64,000 bases of DNA, from contig NZ_RAQM01000009.1 of NCBI RefSeq assembly GCF_003610735.1, positions 62,001 through 126,000 of the forward strand, given 5' to 3'. This document shows, piece after piece, positions 1 to 7,750 of the stretch. Every line of letters starts with the position of its first letter. The stretch's first letter is position 1. The notes beneath the pieces were generated by a model, which was not told where the DNA came from, searched no databases, and worked only from the letters and a program-made list of their open reading frames with translations. Source of the DNA: Tenacibaculum lutimaris (GTDB lineage Bacteria > Bacteroidota > Bacteroidia > Flavobacteriales > Flavobacteriaceae). A program made the position numbers and the translations under genes.

Positions 1-32
1 CTAAATTATTAAATTAACTTATAATAAAATAA

Positions 33-209
33 TTAATCTTCTGGTTCTGGATCTGGATCATGATCGTTTCCTCCGCTATTTCCCCCTCCTGTATCATCTG
101 TCGTTGTTTCTGTAGAATTTGTTTGTGGGACTACAGTAGATGAATCTGTGTTTAATGTATATAATCCATTGCTTACTAAAAATGTTATGATAAATAAAAC
201 CTTGTTCAT
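33..209 (-). CDS. Small secreted or membrane-anchored acidic protein, unknown
   Basis: A 58-residue reading frame opens with ATG at 209 and stops at 33. It begins MNKVLFIITFLVSNG, a lysine followed by a hydrophobic stretch of about 14 residues that looks like a signal peptide, although no lipobox cysteine follows. The rest is Thr/Ser-rich, then Gly/Asn-rich, ending in an acidic Asp-Pro-Glu-Pro run. This low-complexity tail is common in tiny exported flavobacterial proteins of unknown role. I do not recognise the family. It stands alone, and the hairpin-rich stretch at 210-400 lies upstream of it. Confidence 0.55.
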   Translation of the reverse strand: MNKVLFIITFLVSNGLYTLNTDSSTVVPQTNSTETTTDDTGGGNSGGNDHDPDPEPED

Positions 210-580
210 TTTGTTTCTTTTAAAAATTGATAAAATTTATCCTGTCCAAGCACTTTGCTTAGCTACAGTTACACCATATTGGGTGTAGAATTTTTAAAAG
301 AGTCGCGCGCCTCTTTCGCGGGAAGTGAAGATTGGTATCAGTATTGTTTAGTAGCTTCCCTTCTAAGAAACTTTACCGATATTTTATCTTTTAATTAGAA
401 CCAATCAATTTGTTTTCTTTTTATTTCTCGATTAATTCTGATGCAAATATTGAAAGGTTTTTCAGGTTATTATTAGACAAAATCTGGTCAATTTTTAACC
501 AAACAGCATTGTCTATTTTATGGATATCCGTAACCAAAAAGTGACCACTTTGAATACATTTGTCCAAACACCAAACTATC
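210..580. other. Gene-free 370-base stretch with hairpins and atypical GC
   Basis: No convincing gene is seen. Direct reading shows several inverted repeats: a short AAGCA/TGCTT hairpin at 249-260, TACACC/GGTGTA at about 271-287, CGCG repeats at 304-320, and GGGAAG/CTTCCC arms at about 320-360 enclosing a loop. The part around 300-325 is much richer in G and C than the surrounding DNA. A sigma54-like TTGG-N8-TTG pattern is present at 332-346. It may be a structured RNA, a degenerate repeat element or a long leader for the next gene. Confidence 0.35.
555..562 (+). promoter_or_regulatory. Possible Bacteroidota -7 box (TACATTTG)
   Basis: TACATTTG matches the Bacteroidota -7 consensus TAnnTTTG and lies 18 bases before the ATG at 581. 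No clear -33 TTG is seen at the usual spacing, so this is a weak call. Confidence 0.3.
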
Positions 581-1348
581 ATGATTAAACAACTTTTTAT
601 CGATTTTTTTAACACAATTGAAGAAAGAGAGTTTAAAACTAATAAAAATGCTAAAGCTCTCTTTTGGGTAAACGAACTACAAGAAGCAGATTATAACGAT
701 GAGAATTATATAGGTGAAAGAAAAGCGAAACGCTACTATGAAAAATATATAGAAGAAAAAAAAGATGTTAGTGTTAAACCTCCTAATAGTTATCAACGGA
801 ATTTCATAGCTGAATATTTAGGATTTGAAAATTTTGAAGATTTCAAGAAAAAATCATTTGAAGAAAATTCAGAAACAAAAGATTATATCAAAACAATTAT
901 TAAAGAAAAACCAACAACAGAAGAAGAGTTAAAAACCAACATTAAAAAGACTTCTGAAAAAATCCTGCCTTTTATTTTAAAATTTAAAAAACATTTTTTA
1001 GTCTCCTCTGTTTTCTTTCTTATATTACTTTTTACTTATAAGTATACTTTATTTGAGAACAATAATTGTATTATTTGGAAAGAAAACCACTATGAAACTA
1101 CAGCATGTATAACTAAAGGAGCTATTAAAAACAAGCTATATAACATAGATATTAAGCGTTTTAAAAAAGTAGTTCTTATAAAGGATATGGTATTTTTTAC
1201 TGAAGGAAAACCAAATTATTGGTATGGAAGTAATAAAGATAAAAAGCGAGAGTTTTTTACAGCCAGAGGGGTGCATCCTGAAACACTAAAAGAATTAGCC
1301 CCAATAACTAGAGATATTTTACATAGTGAAGGTTTATTAGACGAATAA
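581..1348 (+). CDS. Single-pass membrane protein, unknown family
   Basis: This is a 255-residue protein starting at the ATG at 581. The open frame extends to a TTG at 560, but the ATG is preferred because it sits downstream of a TACATTTG box. Residues 1-100 are charged and predicted soluble, with an aromatic-rich helical segment (ALFWVNEL, YIGERKAKRYYEKYI) that recurs at the N-terminus of other Bacteroidota proteins. A Lys/Glu linker follows, then one membrane helix at about 147-163 and a soluble C-terminal part of about 90 residues with two cysteines. There is no signal peptide, so the N-terminal part is probably cytoplasmic. It is monocistronic and followed by a strong terminator. Function unknown. 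Confidence 0.75.
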   Translation: MIKQLFIDFFNTIEEREFKTNKNAKALFWVNELQEADYNDENYIGERKAKRYYEKYIEEKKDVSVKPPNSYQRNFIAEYLGFENFEDFKKKSFEENSETKDYIKTIIKEKPTTEEELKTNIKKTSEKILPFILKFKKHFLVSSVFFLILLFTYKYTLFENNNCIIWKENHYETTACITKGAIKNKLYNIDIKRFKKVVLIKDMVFFTEGKPNYWYGSNKDKKREFFTARGVHPETLKELAPITRDILHSEGLLDE

Positions 1349-1384
1349 AAAACGCCGTTAATAAATATTAACGGCGTTTTTGTT
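1347..1384. terminator. Bidirectional rho-independent terminator
   Basis: A perfect stem AAAACGCCGTTAAT / ATTAACGGCGTTTT with a short AT loop is flanked by A and T tracts on both sides. It can serve the + gene ending at 1348 and the converging guaB gene ending at 1431. Confidence 0.9.
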
Positions 1385-1430
1385 TTTTAGATTCCTGCTC
1401 ATAGCAAGAATGATTTTATAAACAACTAGT

Positions 1431-2912
1431 TTATCTTCTACTGTAATTTGGTGCCTCCTTTGTAATAGCTACATCGTGTGGATGACTTTCGTTAATTCCA
1501 CTTGCAGTAATACGAATGAATTTTCCTGTTTCTTTCAAGGTTTCAACATCTTTTGCTCCACAATACCCCATTCCTGCACGTAAACCTCCAACAAATTGAT
1601 GAATACTTTCTTGTAACTCTCCTTTGTAAGGCACACGTCCTACAATTCCTTCAGGAACTAACTTCTTGATATCATCTTCTACATCTTGGAAATAACGGTC
1701 TTTCGATCCTTGTTTCATCGCCTCAACAGACCCCATTCCACGATAAGACTTGAATTTTCTTCCGTCATAAATAATCGTTTCTCCTGGAGACTCTTTAGTT
1801 CCCGCTAATAACGATCCTAACATCACACAATCTGCTCCAGCTGCAATCGCTTTTGGTATATCTCCTGTATAACGAATACCACCATCTGCAATTACTGGAA
1901 CTCCACTTCCTTTAATAGCTGCGGCAACTTCTAACACTGCAGAAAATTGAGGAAATCCAACACCTGCTACTACACGAGTAGTACAAATTGATCCTGGTCC
2001 GATTCCTACTTTTACAGCATCTGCTCCAGCTTCAACTAAATATTTAGCTGCGTCTGGTGTTGCAATATTACCAACTACTACATCTAACGTTGGGAATTTC
2101 TCTTTTACTTTCTTTAATACTGAAACTACACCTTGAGTATGTCCATGTGCTGTATCAATAATTACAGCATCTACTCCTGCATTTACCAATGCTTCAGCTC
2201 TATCAACAGCATCATGAGTTACTCCTAATGCAGCAGCTACTCGTAAACGTCCGTAAGAATCTTTATTGGCAATTGGTTTTTGTGTTAACTTGGTAATATC
2301 TCTAAAAGTGATTAACCCTACTAATTTATCATCATCATTAACAACTGGTAATTTTTCAATTTTATTTTCTTGTAAAATTACCTCTGCGTCTTTTAACGAC
2401 GTTCCTTCAGCAACAGTTACTAAATTTTCAGATGTCATTACCTCTACAATAGGACGCTCGTTATTTTTTTCGAAACGTAAGTCACGATTTGTAACAATTC
2501 CTACTAATTTTCCCGCTTCGTCAACAATTGGAATTCCTCCAATTTTATGTTCACGCATTGCTTGCTTTGCATCTAACACAATTGAAGTTAATGATAAGGT
2601 TATAGGATCGATGATCATACCGCTTTCTGCACGTTTAACCTTACGAACTTCAAGAGCTTGCTTCTCAATCGTCATGTTCTTATGCAACACTCCTATCCCT
2701 CCTTCTCTTGCTATAGCAATTGCCATAGCAGATTCGGTTACAGTATCCATTGCTGCAGACACTATAGGAACATTGATTGTTATGTTTCTTGTAAATTTTG
2801 TTTGGATTGAAACTTCTCTTGGAAGTACTTCTGAGTAGGCAGGAACTAATAAAACGTCATCATACGTTAATCCTTCACCTAGTATTTTAGATTGATGAGC
2901 TTGCATATGCAA
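1431..2912 (-). CDS. guaB: IMP dehydrogenase
   Basis: GuaB oxidises IMP to XMP with NAD+, the committed step of GMP synthesis, in the cytoplasm. The 493-residue length is typical. The N-terminal motif [20 protein letters not shown] is diagnostic. Two CBS domains lie at about residues 100-150 and 160-210 ([16 protein letters not shown]). The catalytic loop [11 protein letters not shown] has the active Cys at residue 310 and is followed by the IMP-binding [11 protein letters not shown]. The frame opens with two ATGs two codons apart (2912 and 2906), and the second may be the real start. A TATATTTG box at 2944-2951 is the likely promoter. It is a single-gene unit. Confidence 0.97.
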   Translation of the reverse strand: MHMQAHQSKILGEGLTYDDVLLVPAYSEVLPREVSIQTKFTRNITINVPIVSAAMDTVTESAMAIAIAREGGIGVLHKNMTIEKQALEVRKVKRAESGMIIDPITLSLTSIVLDAKQAMREHKIGGIPIVDEAGKLVGIVTNRDLRFEKNNERPIVEVMTSENLVTVAEGTSLKDAEVILQENKIEKLPVVNDDDKLVGLITFRDITKLTQKPIANKDSYGRLRVAAALGVTHDAVDRAEALVNAGVDAVIIDTAHGHTQGVVSVLKKVKEKFPTLDVVVGNIATPDAAKYLVEAGADAVKVGIGPGSICTTRVVAGVGFPQFSAVLEVAAAIKGSGVPVIADGGIRYTGDIPKAIAAGADCVMLGSLLAGTKESPGETIIYDGRKFKSYRGMGSVEAMKQGSKDRYFQDVEDDIKKLVPEGIVGRVPYKGELQESIHQFVGGLRAGMGYCGAKDVETLKETGKFIRITASGINESHPHDVAITKEAPNYSRR

Positions 2913-2943
2913 TCAATTTAGTGTGTTGTTAATTAATTGCATG

Positions 2944-2951
2944 CAAATATA
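2944..2951 (-). promoter_or_regulatory. guaB -7 box (TATATTTG)
   Basis: On the minus strand TATATTTG is an exact match to TAnnTTTG. It places the transcript start near 2937, giving a leader of about 25-30 bases before the guaB ATG. No clear -33 element is seen. Confidence 0.55.
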
Positions 2952-3076
2952 CTACAAATTATGTAAATATAACCTTTAAGTTTAGGTTAAGTCGTTAAAT
3001 TTAATTTCAAAATAGTTTCCGCCATATAATAACTAACATTCATTCTTCTATTCTTTACGCTTAAGGATATTTTTTC

Positions 3077-3105
3077 TTGATGATTATAATTGATTTGTAA
3101 TTTCG
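3077..3105 (+). promoter_or_regulatory. Promoter of the DUF1842-like gene
   Basis: TTG at 3077-3079 and TAATTTCG at 3098-3105 are separated by 18 bases, close to the -33/-7 spacing of the Bacteroidota primary sigma factor. The -7 box has TTCG in place of TTTG. The predicted leader is about 75 bases. Confidence 0.5.
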
Positions 3106-3187
3106 GTAATGAAATTTCTTAACTGTAGCTACTTAAAAAATTAATTAACATCAAAAAAAGAATAAGAAACCTTAAAACAAAATAATT

Positions 3188-3598
3188 ATGAGTACAGCAA
3201 CACAAGACACAGCTAAATCAACTTTAGTTGGTGCATATTTAACTAAAGGAACTATTGGAAACGTTGGTATGCCAGGAGCACCTATTGCACATTTTTCATT
3301 AGTAGTTTCTCCCGTATCAAATTCTGTTTCTGGAATGGTAGAAATAACTCAAGCAATCAATGCAAAACCTATAAGCGTACACGTTACAGGTAGTATTCGT
3401 GCAACAGGTTATGGTAAAGTAACAAAAATTGTAAACTTAACCGGTGAATACGTAGTTTCAGTTCCACCTCCTGCAATAGGAAGTTATTTAGAAAAATTTT
3501 CTGCCTATATGGATATTGATAATGATTGGAATGGTACAGGTGGATTTACTTATGGGAATAATGAAGTTAATGATGTACCTGTAAAATCAAACAATTAG
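3188..3598 (+). CDS. DUF1842-like small protein, unknown function
   Basis: A 136-residue protein without signal peptide or membrane helix. The order GxIGNVGMPGAPxAHFSLVVSP then VSGMVEITQAI, a Gly-rich central part and a C-terminal W-N-G-x-G-G-F-x-Y motif resemble the DUF1842 family as I remember it. Alternating polar/apolar residues suggest an all-beta fold. It has its own promoter and its own terminator (3639-3667), so it is an independent unit, but it lies beside a two-component regulatory locus (4132-7115). Role unknown; the family call is by pattern, not by search. Confidence 0.75.
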   Translation: MSTATQDTAKSTLVGAYLTKGTIGNVGMPGAPIAHFSLVVSPVSNSVSGMVEITQAINAKPISVHVTGSIRATGYGKVTKIVNLTGEYVVSVPPPAIGSYLEKFSAYMDIDNDWNGTGGFTYGNNEVNDVPVKSNN

Positions 3599-3638
3599 TA
3601 TCCTCTAACCAAACTTAGTATACTAACCACTAACTTTG

Positions 3639-3675
3639 CAAAGTCGTTCTTTATAAGGGCGACTTTGTTTCTTTT
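3639..3675 (+). terminator. Rho-independent terminator
   Basis: The arms CAAAGTCG (3639-3646) and CGACTTTG (3660-3667) pair around a 13-base loop, and a T-rich run follows. It ends the DUF1842-like transcript and separates it from the 89-aa gene. Confidence 0.8.
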
Positions 3676-3711
3676 TTTAGTTTTTCATTGTCTTTTTTAT
3701 CTAAAAATTTG

Positions 3712-3741
3712 CACGTTGATAATCAACTTTTTTACGTTCAG
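3712..3741 (+). promoter_or_regulatory. LytTR-type direct-repeat operator
   Basis: Two copies, CACGTTGAT (3712-3720) and TACGTTCAG (3733-3741), are spaced exactly 21 bases start to start. They match the published LytTR-domain consensus [TA][AC][CA]GTTN[AG][TG] at 8 of 9 and 9 of 9 positions with the canonical 12-base spacer. The first copy also forms a palindrome, GTTGAT-A-ATCAAC (3715-3727). The site lies about 120 bases before the 89-aa gene, whose convergent neighbour encodes a LytTR response regulator. A -7-like TACTTTTA at 3775-3782 would put the site near -60, a typical activator position. Confidence 0.65.
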
Positions 3742-3861
3742 GGAAAATCCTATCATACAAGCGCATAACCTTTTTACTTTTAACTACTCTCTGCTATGAG
3801 TAAGTCTTTTCACCGTAAACAAGCTATTACAAATTGAAAAAGTAATTAATAAAAAACATAT

Positions 3862-4131
3862 ATGAACACTATAAACTGGAATGATTTAGCACAACAAGCT
3901 ACGTTACAAACTGATAAAGAGTTTAATCAGCAATTGGCTATTCTTACTAATTTAAACCCTACTAAAATTAACGATATAACTAAGGAATGTAAAATCACCA
4001 ATACAAATATTGTTAAAACACTTAAACTAGTTGATGACGCTACTATGAGTACCAATGAAAAAGCCAAAGCAATTTCTAATATCGAAAATGGCTTTGGCTT
4101 TTTAATAAGTTTAGCTTCTAAAGTTATATAG
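3862..4131 (+). CDS. Small cytosolic alpha-helical protein, unknown; probable LytTR target
   Basis: An 89-residue protein (MNTINWNDLAQQ...) with no signal peptide or membrane helix and mostly helix-forming residues. I do not recognise the family. Its stop codon at 4129-4131 abuts the stop of the convergent response-regulator gene at 4132, with no terminator between. The LytTR-type repeat at 3712-3741 upstream suggests direct control by that regulator, which is inference. The codon usage and composition look like real coding sequence (no stops, balanced residues), but small size keeps confidence moderate. Confidence 0.65.
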   Translation: MNTINWNDLAQQATLQTDKEFNQQLAILTNLNPTKINDITKECKITNTNIVKTLKLVDDATMSTNEKAKAISNIENGFGFLISLASKVI

Positions 4132-4875
4132 CTATCTAAAAATTGTATTATCTTTTATAAACGCATTTTTATATCGTTCACTAAAAAGAATTTTTTCGCC
4201 ACTATCTAAAACAATAAGATTGTCTTCAAAATAAATCTCTTTAATTCTCTTAACATTTACTAAGTAATTTCTATGTACTTGCTTAAAATCTGGATTAGAA
4301 AGCATGTCTTTCAACTTAGTTAATGATAATTTTATAAGATAGTTTCCTGAATCACAAATTAAACTACAGTACTTTTCCTTTACCTCTACATAATTAATAG
4401 AGGAAACATCTACTTTTACCACACTTCTTTTTTTCTTGATAAACAAAAAAGCAGGACTTAAAACCGCATTATCTGATGTTAAGCTTATACTATTACTTTG
4501 CTGATAGCATGATTCGATAGCTAACTCTAAAGAAAATAGTAACTCTAACTTGTTGTATGGTTTTAAAAGATATACTAACGGATTGGTTAGTTTTGCTTCA
4601 TCAAAAATTTCTCTTCCTTGCATACTGGTTAAGAATAAAAAAGGTACATTGATTCCTTCTTTATTCAAACGGTGTGCTAATGAAATTCCATCTGGTTTTC
4701 CATTAATCATTATATCTAATATGATAACATCAAAAAAACGGTTTCTAATTAGCTTTTCTGCTTCTACATCATTTTTTGCTAATGATATTTCATAGTCATT
4801 ATCTTCTAAAAAAGAAGAAAGCTCTAAGGCTTCTTCTTCTGAATCTTCTAACAATAATAATTGTAGTTTTTTCAT
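4132..4875 (-). CDS. LytTR-family response regulator
   Basis: A 247-residue cytoplasmic transcription factor. Residues 1-125 form a receiver domain: the acidic pocket is LLLEDSEEE, the phosphoacceptor is Asp54 in VIILDIMI, the conserved Thr is in FLFLTSM and the Lys is in YLLKPY. Residues about 145-245 form a LytTR DNA-binding domain, with the hallmark KLSLTKLKDML...FKQVHRNYLVN and a following LDSGEKILFSERY. It starts 3 bases after the sensor kinase gene stops, so the two form a cognate pair in one operon. The likely target site is at 3712-3741. Confidence 0.93.
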   Translation of the reverse strand: MKKLQLLLLEDSEEEALELSSFLEDNDYEISLAKNDVEAEKLIRNRFFDVIILDIMINGKPDGISLAHRLNKEGINVPFLFLTSMQGREIFDEAKLTNPLVYLLKPYNKLELLFSLELAIESCYQQSNSISLTSDNAVLSPAFLFIKKKRSVVKVDVSSINYVEVKEKYCSLICDSGNYLIKLSLTKLKDMLSNPDFKQVHRNYLVNVKRIKEIYFEDNLIVLDSGEKILFSERYKNAFIKDNTIFR

Positions 4876-4878
4876 AAT

Positions 4879-6585
4879 TTATGCACTTGCATTGGGTAAC
4901 AAAATCCGTATAGTAGTCCCCACATTCAACTCACTATCTATGAGTAATTTTCCGTTATTCTTTTTAATAAGTGTTTGACAGAGTAACATACCCAAACCTA
5001 CCCCTTCGGATCTGTTAATTTTGTCAATACTCAAGTCTTCTAATTCTTTAATTTTTGCTAGTTTTTCTTCTGAAATTCCAAAACCTGTGTCTTTAATTTC
5101 AATTGTACTAAATTCTTCAGAGTCTTTATAGGTTTTCACTTCAATTTTACCGTTTTCTCCTGTGTATTTTAGAGCATTATCTAACAAATTTCTCAATACT
5201 ATTTTTAAGGACTCTTTGTCAGCTTTTACCAAAATAGTAGCTTCTAAATTTGTAGTCAGTGCAATGTTTTTAGCTTCAGCGATTTCTTCAAAGTTATAAA
5301 CAGCCTGTTCTACCAAGGGCTTTAAAGGATACTCTTCTGCTTTAAATGATAACTGGTTGTTTTGCTCTAACGACCAATGCAACACATTGTTTAATAAGTG
5401 ACTTGTGCTTTCAGTTAACGCAATAGCATTGTTAGTAGTTTCACTTACCGCATCGTATTCTTTGTTTTTTAACTGTAATTTTAGCTTTTCGTGTTGTCGC
5501 TTAATTGTATTTATTGGTGAACGTAAATCGTGAGATACCACAGAAAACAAATAATCTTTCGTTTTATTAGCTACGTTTAACTCTTCTTTTTGCTGAGTTA
5601 TAAACTTATTTTTACTTTTTAACTCTCTATAAAAATAGCCTAAAAAACCCAAAAACACTAATAAACCAGAAGCTCCTACAACTAAACTCTTTTGTACAAG
5701 TGCTTGACGCTTTAATTCTTCTTCTTGTAAAACGATTTCTTGTTGTTTCTGAGCTACGGCTAATTGTTTGTCTTTTTCTGTAAGCTCCCAAATTTTATCA
5801 CGGTTCCAAATAGAGTCTTTCCAATTACCATATTCCATGTAATACTCTATACTTTTCTGGTAATTTTTTCGATTCTTCTCCACAACCGCCATATTTCTTG
5901 CTGAATTCTGCTTCAATCTTATATCAGAATAAAATTTTGACAAATCATAAGCTTCTTTAAATAATGGAATTGCTTTATCATCTAAATATTGATTGTAATA
6001 TACATTTGCTAGATCCATTTTAGCACTAATTAAAGCTGCTGTATCTATAGCCTGAATTAAATCTAATTCTTTATTAAAATATTCGTTAGCCTTGAAAAAA
6101 TCTTTTTTTTGTAAAAAGTTTATACCTAAATTATGATAAATATTTTTTTTTCTTAGTGTTTCTGGCTTTTCATCTAAAGCTTTTTGATAAAAAAAAATTG
6201 ATTCATCATATTTTTTTAATTTTAAATAGATATTTCCTCTTAAAATTTGTTTTTCAAGAGTATAATCTTTATTATCTGCTATAAGATTTAGGTTTTGAAG
6301 GGTTTTTTTATATAATCCTTTTTTATATGCACTATAGGCTTGCATAAATTTAACATAATCTAGCTCTTCTTTACTTTTTACTTGCAAAAGAACCTTAGCA
6401 CTATAGGCATAACATGAATCATACTCCTTACTCTTATAAAAATCTAAAGCTTTACAAAAAGCTTTATTTTTATATTTTTCACAAATAGAGTTACCTCTTC
6501 CAATAAAGGTCTTGTTTTTTTCAGGAAGGCCGGTTTGAAACAACAGTAAAGTTATTCCATAAATAATAGAATATAATTTACTCAA
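4879..6585 (-). CDS. TPR-containing sensor histidine kinase
   Basis: A 568-residue membrane kinase. An N-terminal hydrophobic signal segment (residues 5-19) is followed by about 240 residues of tetratricopeptide-type repeats, probably periplasmic. A coiled coil at about 270-295 leads into one membrane helix (301-319). The HisKA domain has phospho-acceptor His352 in SHDLRSP. The HATPase domain has the N box NLLDNALKY (Asn470), G1 DTGFG (499-503) and G2 GVGLGM. It phosphorylates the LytTR regulator encoded next. Two bases separate it from the upstream unknown gene, which suggests that protein is part of the sensing system. Confidence 0.93.
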   Translation of the reverse strand: MSKLYSIIYGITLLLFQTGLPEKNKTFIGRGNSICEKYKNKAFCKALDFYKSKEYDSCYAYSAKVLLQVKSKEELDYVKFMQAYSAYKKGLYKKTLQNLNLIADNKDYTLEKQILRGNIYLKLKKYDESIFFYQKALDEKPETLRKKNIYHNLGINFLQKKDFFKANEYFNKELDLIQAIDTAALISAKMDLANVYYNQYLDDKAIPLFKEAYDLSKFYSDIRLKQNSARNMAVVEKNRKNYQKSIEYYMEYGNWKDSIWNRDKIWELTEKDKQLAVAQKQQEIVLQEEELKRQALVQKSLVVGASGLLVFLGFLGYFYRELKSKNKFITQQKEELNVANKTKDYLFSVVSHDLRSPINTIKRQHEKLKLQLKNKEYDAVSETTNNAIALTESTSHLLNNVLHWSLEQNNQLSFKAEEYPLKPLVEQAVYNFEEIAEAKNIALTTNLEATILVKADKESLKIVLRNLLDNALKYTGENGKIEVKTYKDSEEFSTIEIKDTGFGISEEKLAKIKELEDLSIDKINRSEGVGLGMLLCQTLIKKNNGKLLIDSELNVGTTIRILLPNASA

Positions 6586-6587
6586 AA

Positions 6588-7115
6588 TTAATACTGTGTT
6601 GGGGGTTCCATTTCTGCAGGCGTGGTTACCGTACCTCTTTCTGTTACAGGATCATCGTTTACATCACCTAAAATTGGATTCGTATTATTATCTCTAACAT
6701 AAATCATGTCTGCTAATTCAGCCCCTTCTTCTAACTGATACGTAAATTGTAAGTAATACAAATCAAAATGGCTAGCTTCTTTTTTACAATTAAAATCCAC
6801 TCTAAAATCTCTACCACTTACTGTAGTGTATCCACCATCTTTATTTAGTATTTTGATTGGTGTAATCCCATAATAGTTTAAATAGATTTCGTTTCCTTGA
6901 AGCTGTAAACCATCTTTCTTTTCTATTGGTTGTAAAGGGTTGTCTGGTAAATACGCTAAAACTGTTACGGTAAAAGGAGTTCCATTACTACCTTCAAACC
7001 CAGACATGTTAACTAAAGGTCCTTTCGGTACATTTTCTGAACTAATATTAGTATCAAATTTTCTAAAATCTTTTAATGTCAATGTAACTCCATTAACGTT
7101 TACTTGGTTTCCCAT
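6588..7115 (-). CDS. Unknown 175-aa protein, first gene of the kinase/LytTR operon
   Basis: I do not recognise this family. The protein begins MGNQVNVNGVTLTLKDFRKF and has no signal peptide or membrane helix. It is rich in beta-forming residues, with one cysteine (FNCKKEA). The acidic, Pro/Thr-rich tail (DVNDDPVTERG to EMEPPTQY) looks disordered. The gene ends 2 bases before the start of the histidine kinase, so they are almost certainly co-transcribed. It may be a ligand, an accessory sensor or the output of the pathway. The DUF1842-like protein at 3188 is similar in size and likely fold, but I see no clear sequence match between them. Confidence 0.75.
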   Translation of the reverse strand: MGNQVNVNGVTLTLKDFRKFDTNISSENVPKGPLVNMSGFEGSNGTPFTVTVLAYLPDNPLQPIEKKDGLQLQGNEIYLNYYGITPIKILNKDGGYTTVSGRDFRVDFNCKKEASHFDLYYLQFTYQLEEGAELADMIYVRDNNTNPILGDVNDDPVTERGTVTTPAEMEPPTQY

Positions 7116-7258
7116 GTTTTTATAATTTAAGTTTGGTTATTGGCTAAAATTACAATAAAAAGACTATATAGAAAACCTACTTAAAATAATTTTTAAGTAA
7201 TATTTTATAAATTAAATTACTATTTTCTCAAAAAGGAAGTTTAGATAGAAAAAAATTA

Positions 7259-7750
7259 TTATTTCTTTTTAAAATACAATTGTTGTAGAATAACAATTAT
7301 TGAAGTTGTATACACAACTGTCATTAAAAAACCTGAAGCCATAACTACGTATTTCATCCAAGTAATACCTGTCCACATTACATAAATACCACCAAAGGTA
7401 CATACTACAGAAACGAAAGGTTCTATCATTAAAAATAATTTAAGTTTCATACCAATACTTGTAGTAGATAAGATAATAGCCAATAAAAAGAAAATTACTG
7501 AAAGTGATAAAATATGGTTATGCACCAATGTTTTTATTTCTCCTGAAGATTTTTTAAACATCATTTTGGTAGCTTCTTCATCATCTTCATTTCCTAAATA
7601 ACGTTCTTGTATTCCTTTAGAACTCGCATTGGTTGTGTCATTTACAAATGAAAGACCTCCAAAATAGCCTATACTTAATGTGGCTACAAAAACAACTATT
7701 AAATGTTTTATTTCTTTAGGAAACTGATGAATAACTCCGTGAACCTGCAT
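7259..7750 (-). CDS. Four-helix inner-membrane protein partnered with FMN-binding protein
   Basis: A 163-residue integral membrane protein with about four predicted helices: 16-34 (HLIVVFVATLSIGYF), 83-99, 105-125 and 133-155. Histidines sit at the N-terminus (VHGVIHQF) and at the start of helix 2 (LVHNHILS), positions where heme or quinone ligands occur in small cytochrome-b-like proteins. It starts 1 base after the FMN-binding gene ends, so the two are an operon. I infer that it passes electrons to or from the flavoprotein; the family is not recognised. Confidence 0.75.
   Translation of the reverse strand: MQVHGVIHQFPKEIKHLIVVFVATLSIGYFGGLSFVNDTTNASSKGIQERYLGNEDDEEATKMMFKKSSGEIKTLVHNHILSLSVIFFLLAIILSTTSIGMKLKLFLMIEPFVSVVCTFGGIYVMWTGITWMKYVVMASGFLMTVVYTTSIIVILQQLYFKKK

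Noticed and set aside
421..615. 64-aa minus-strand frame overlapping the start of the membrane protein gene at 581
   Set aside because: It overlaps the likely promoter and start of the + gene, has no domain or signal and no promoter of its own.
2266..2838. 190-aa + strand frame inside guaB
   Set aside because: It is fully antisense to a certain gene and its composition (Ser/Ile/Thr-rich) is typical of a mirror frame.
2981..3126. Possible LytTR half-sites upstream of the DUF1842-like gene
   Set aside because: Single matches (for example at 3118-3126 on the minus strand) have no partner at 21-22 bases, so they are likely chance.
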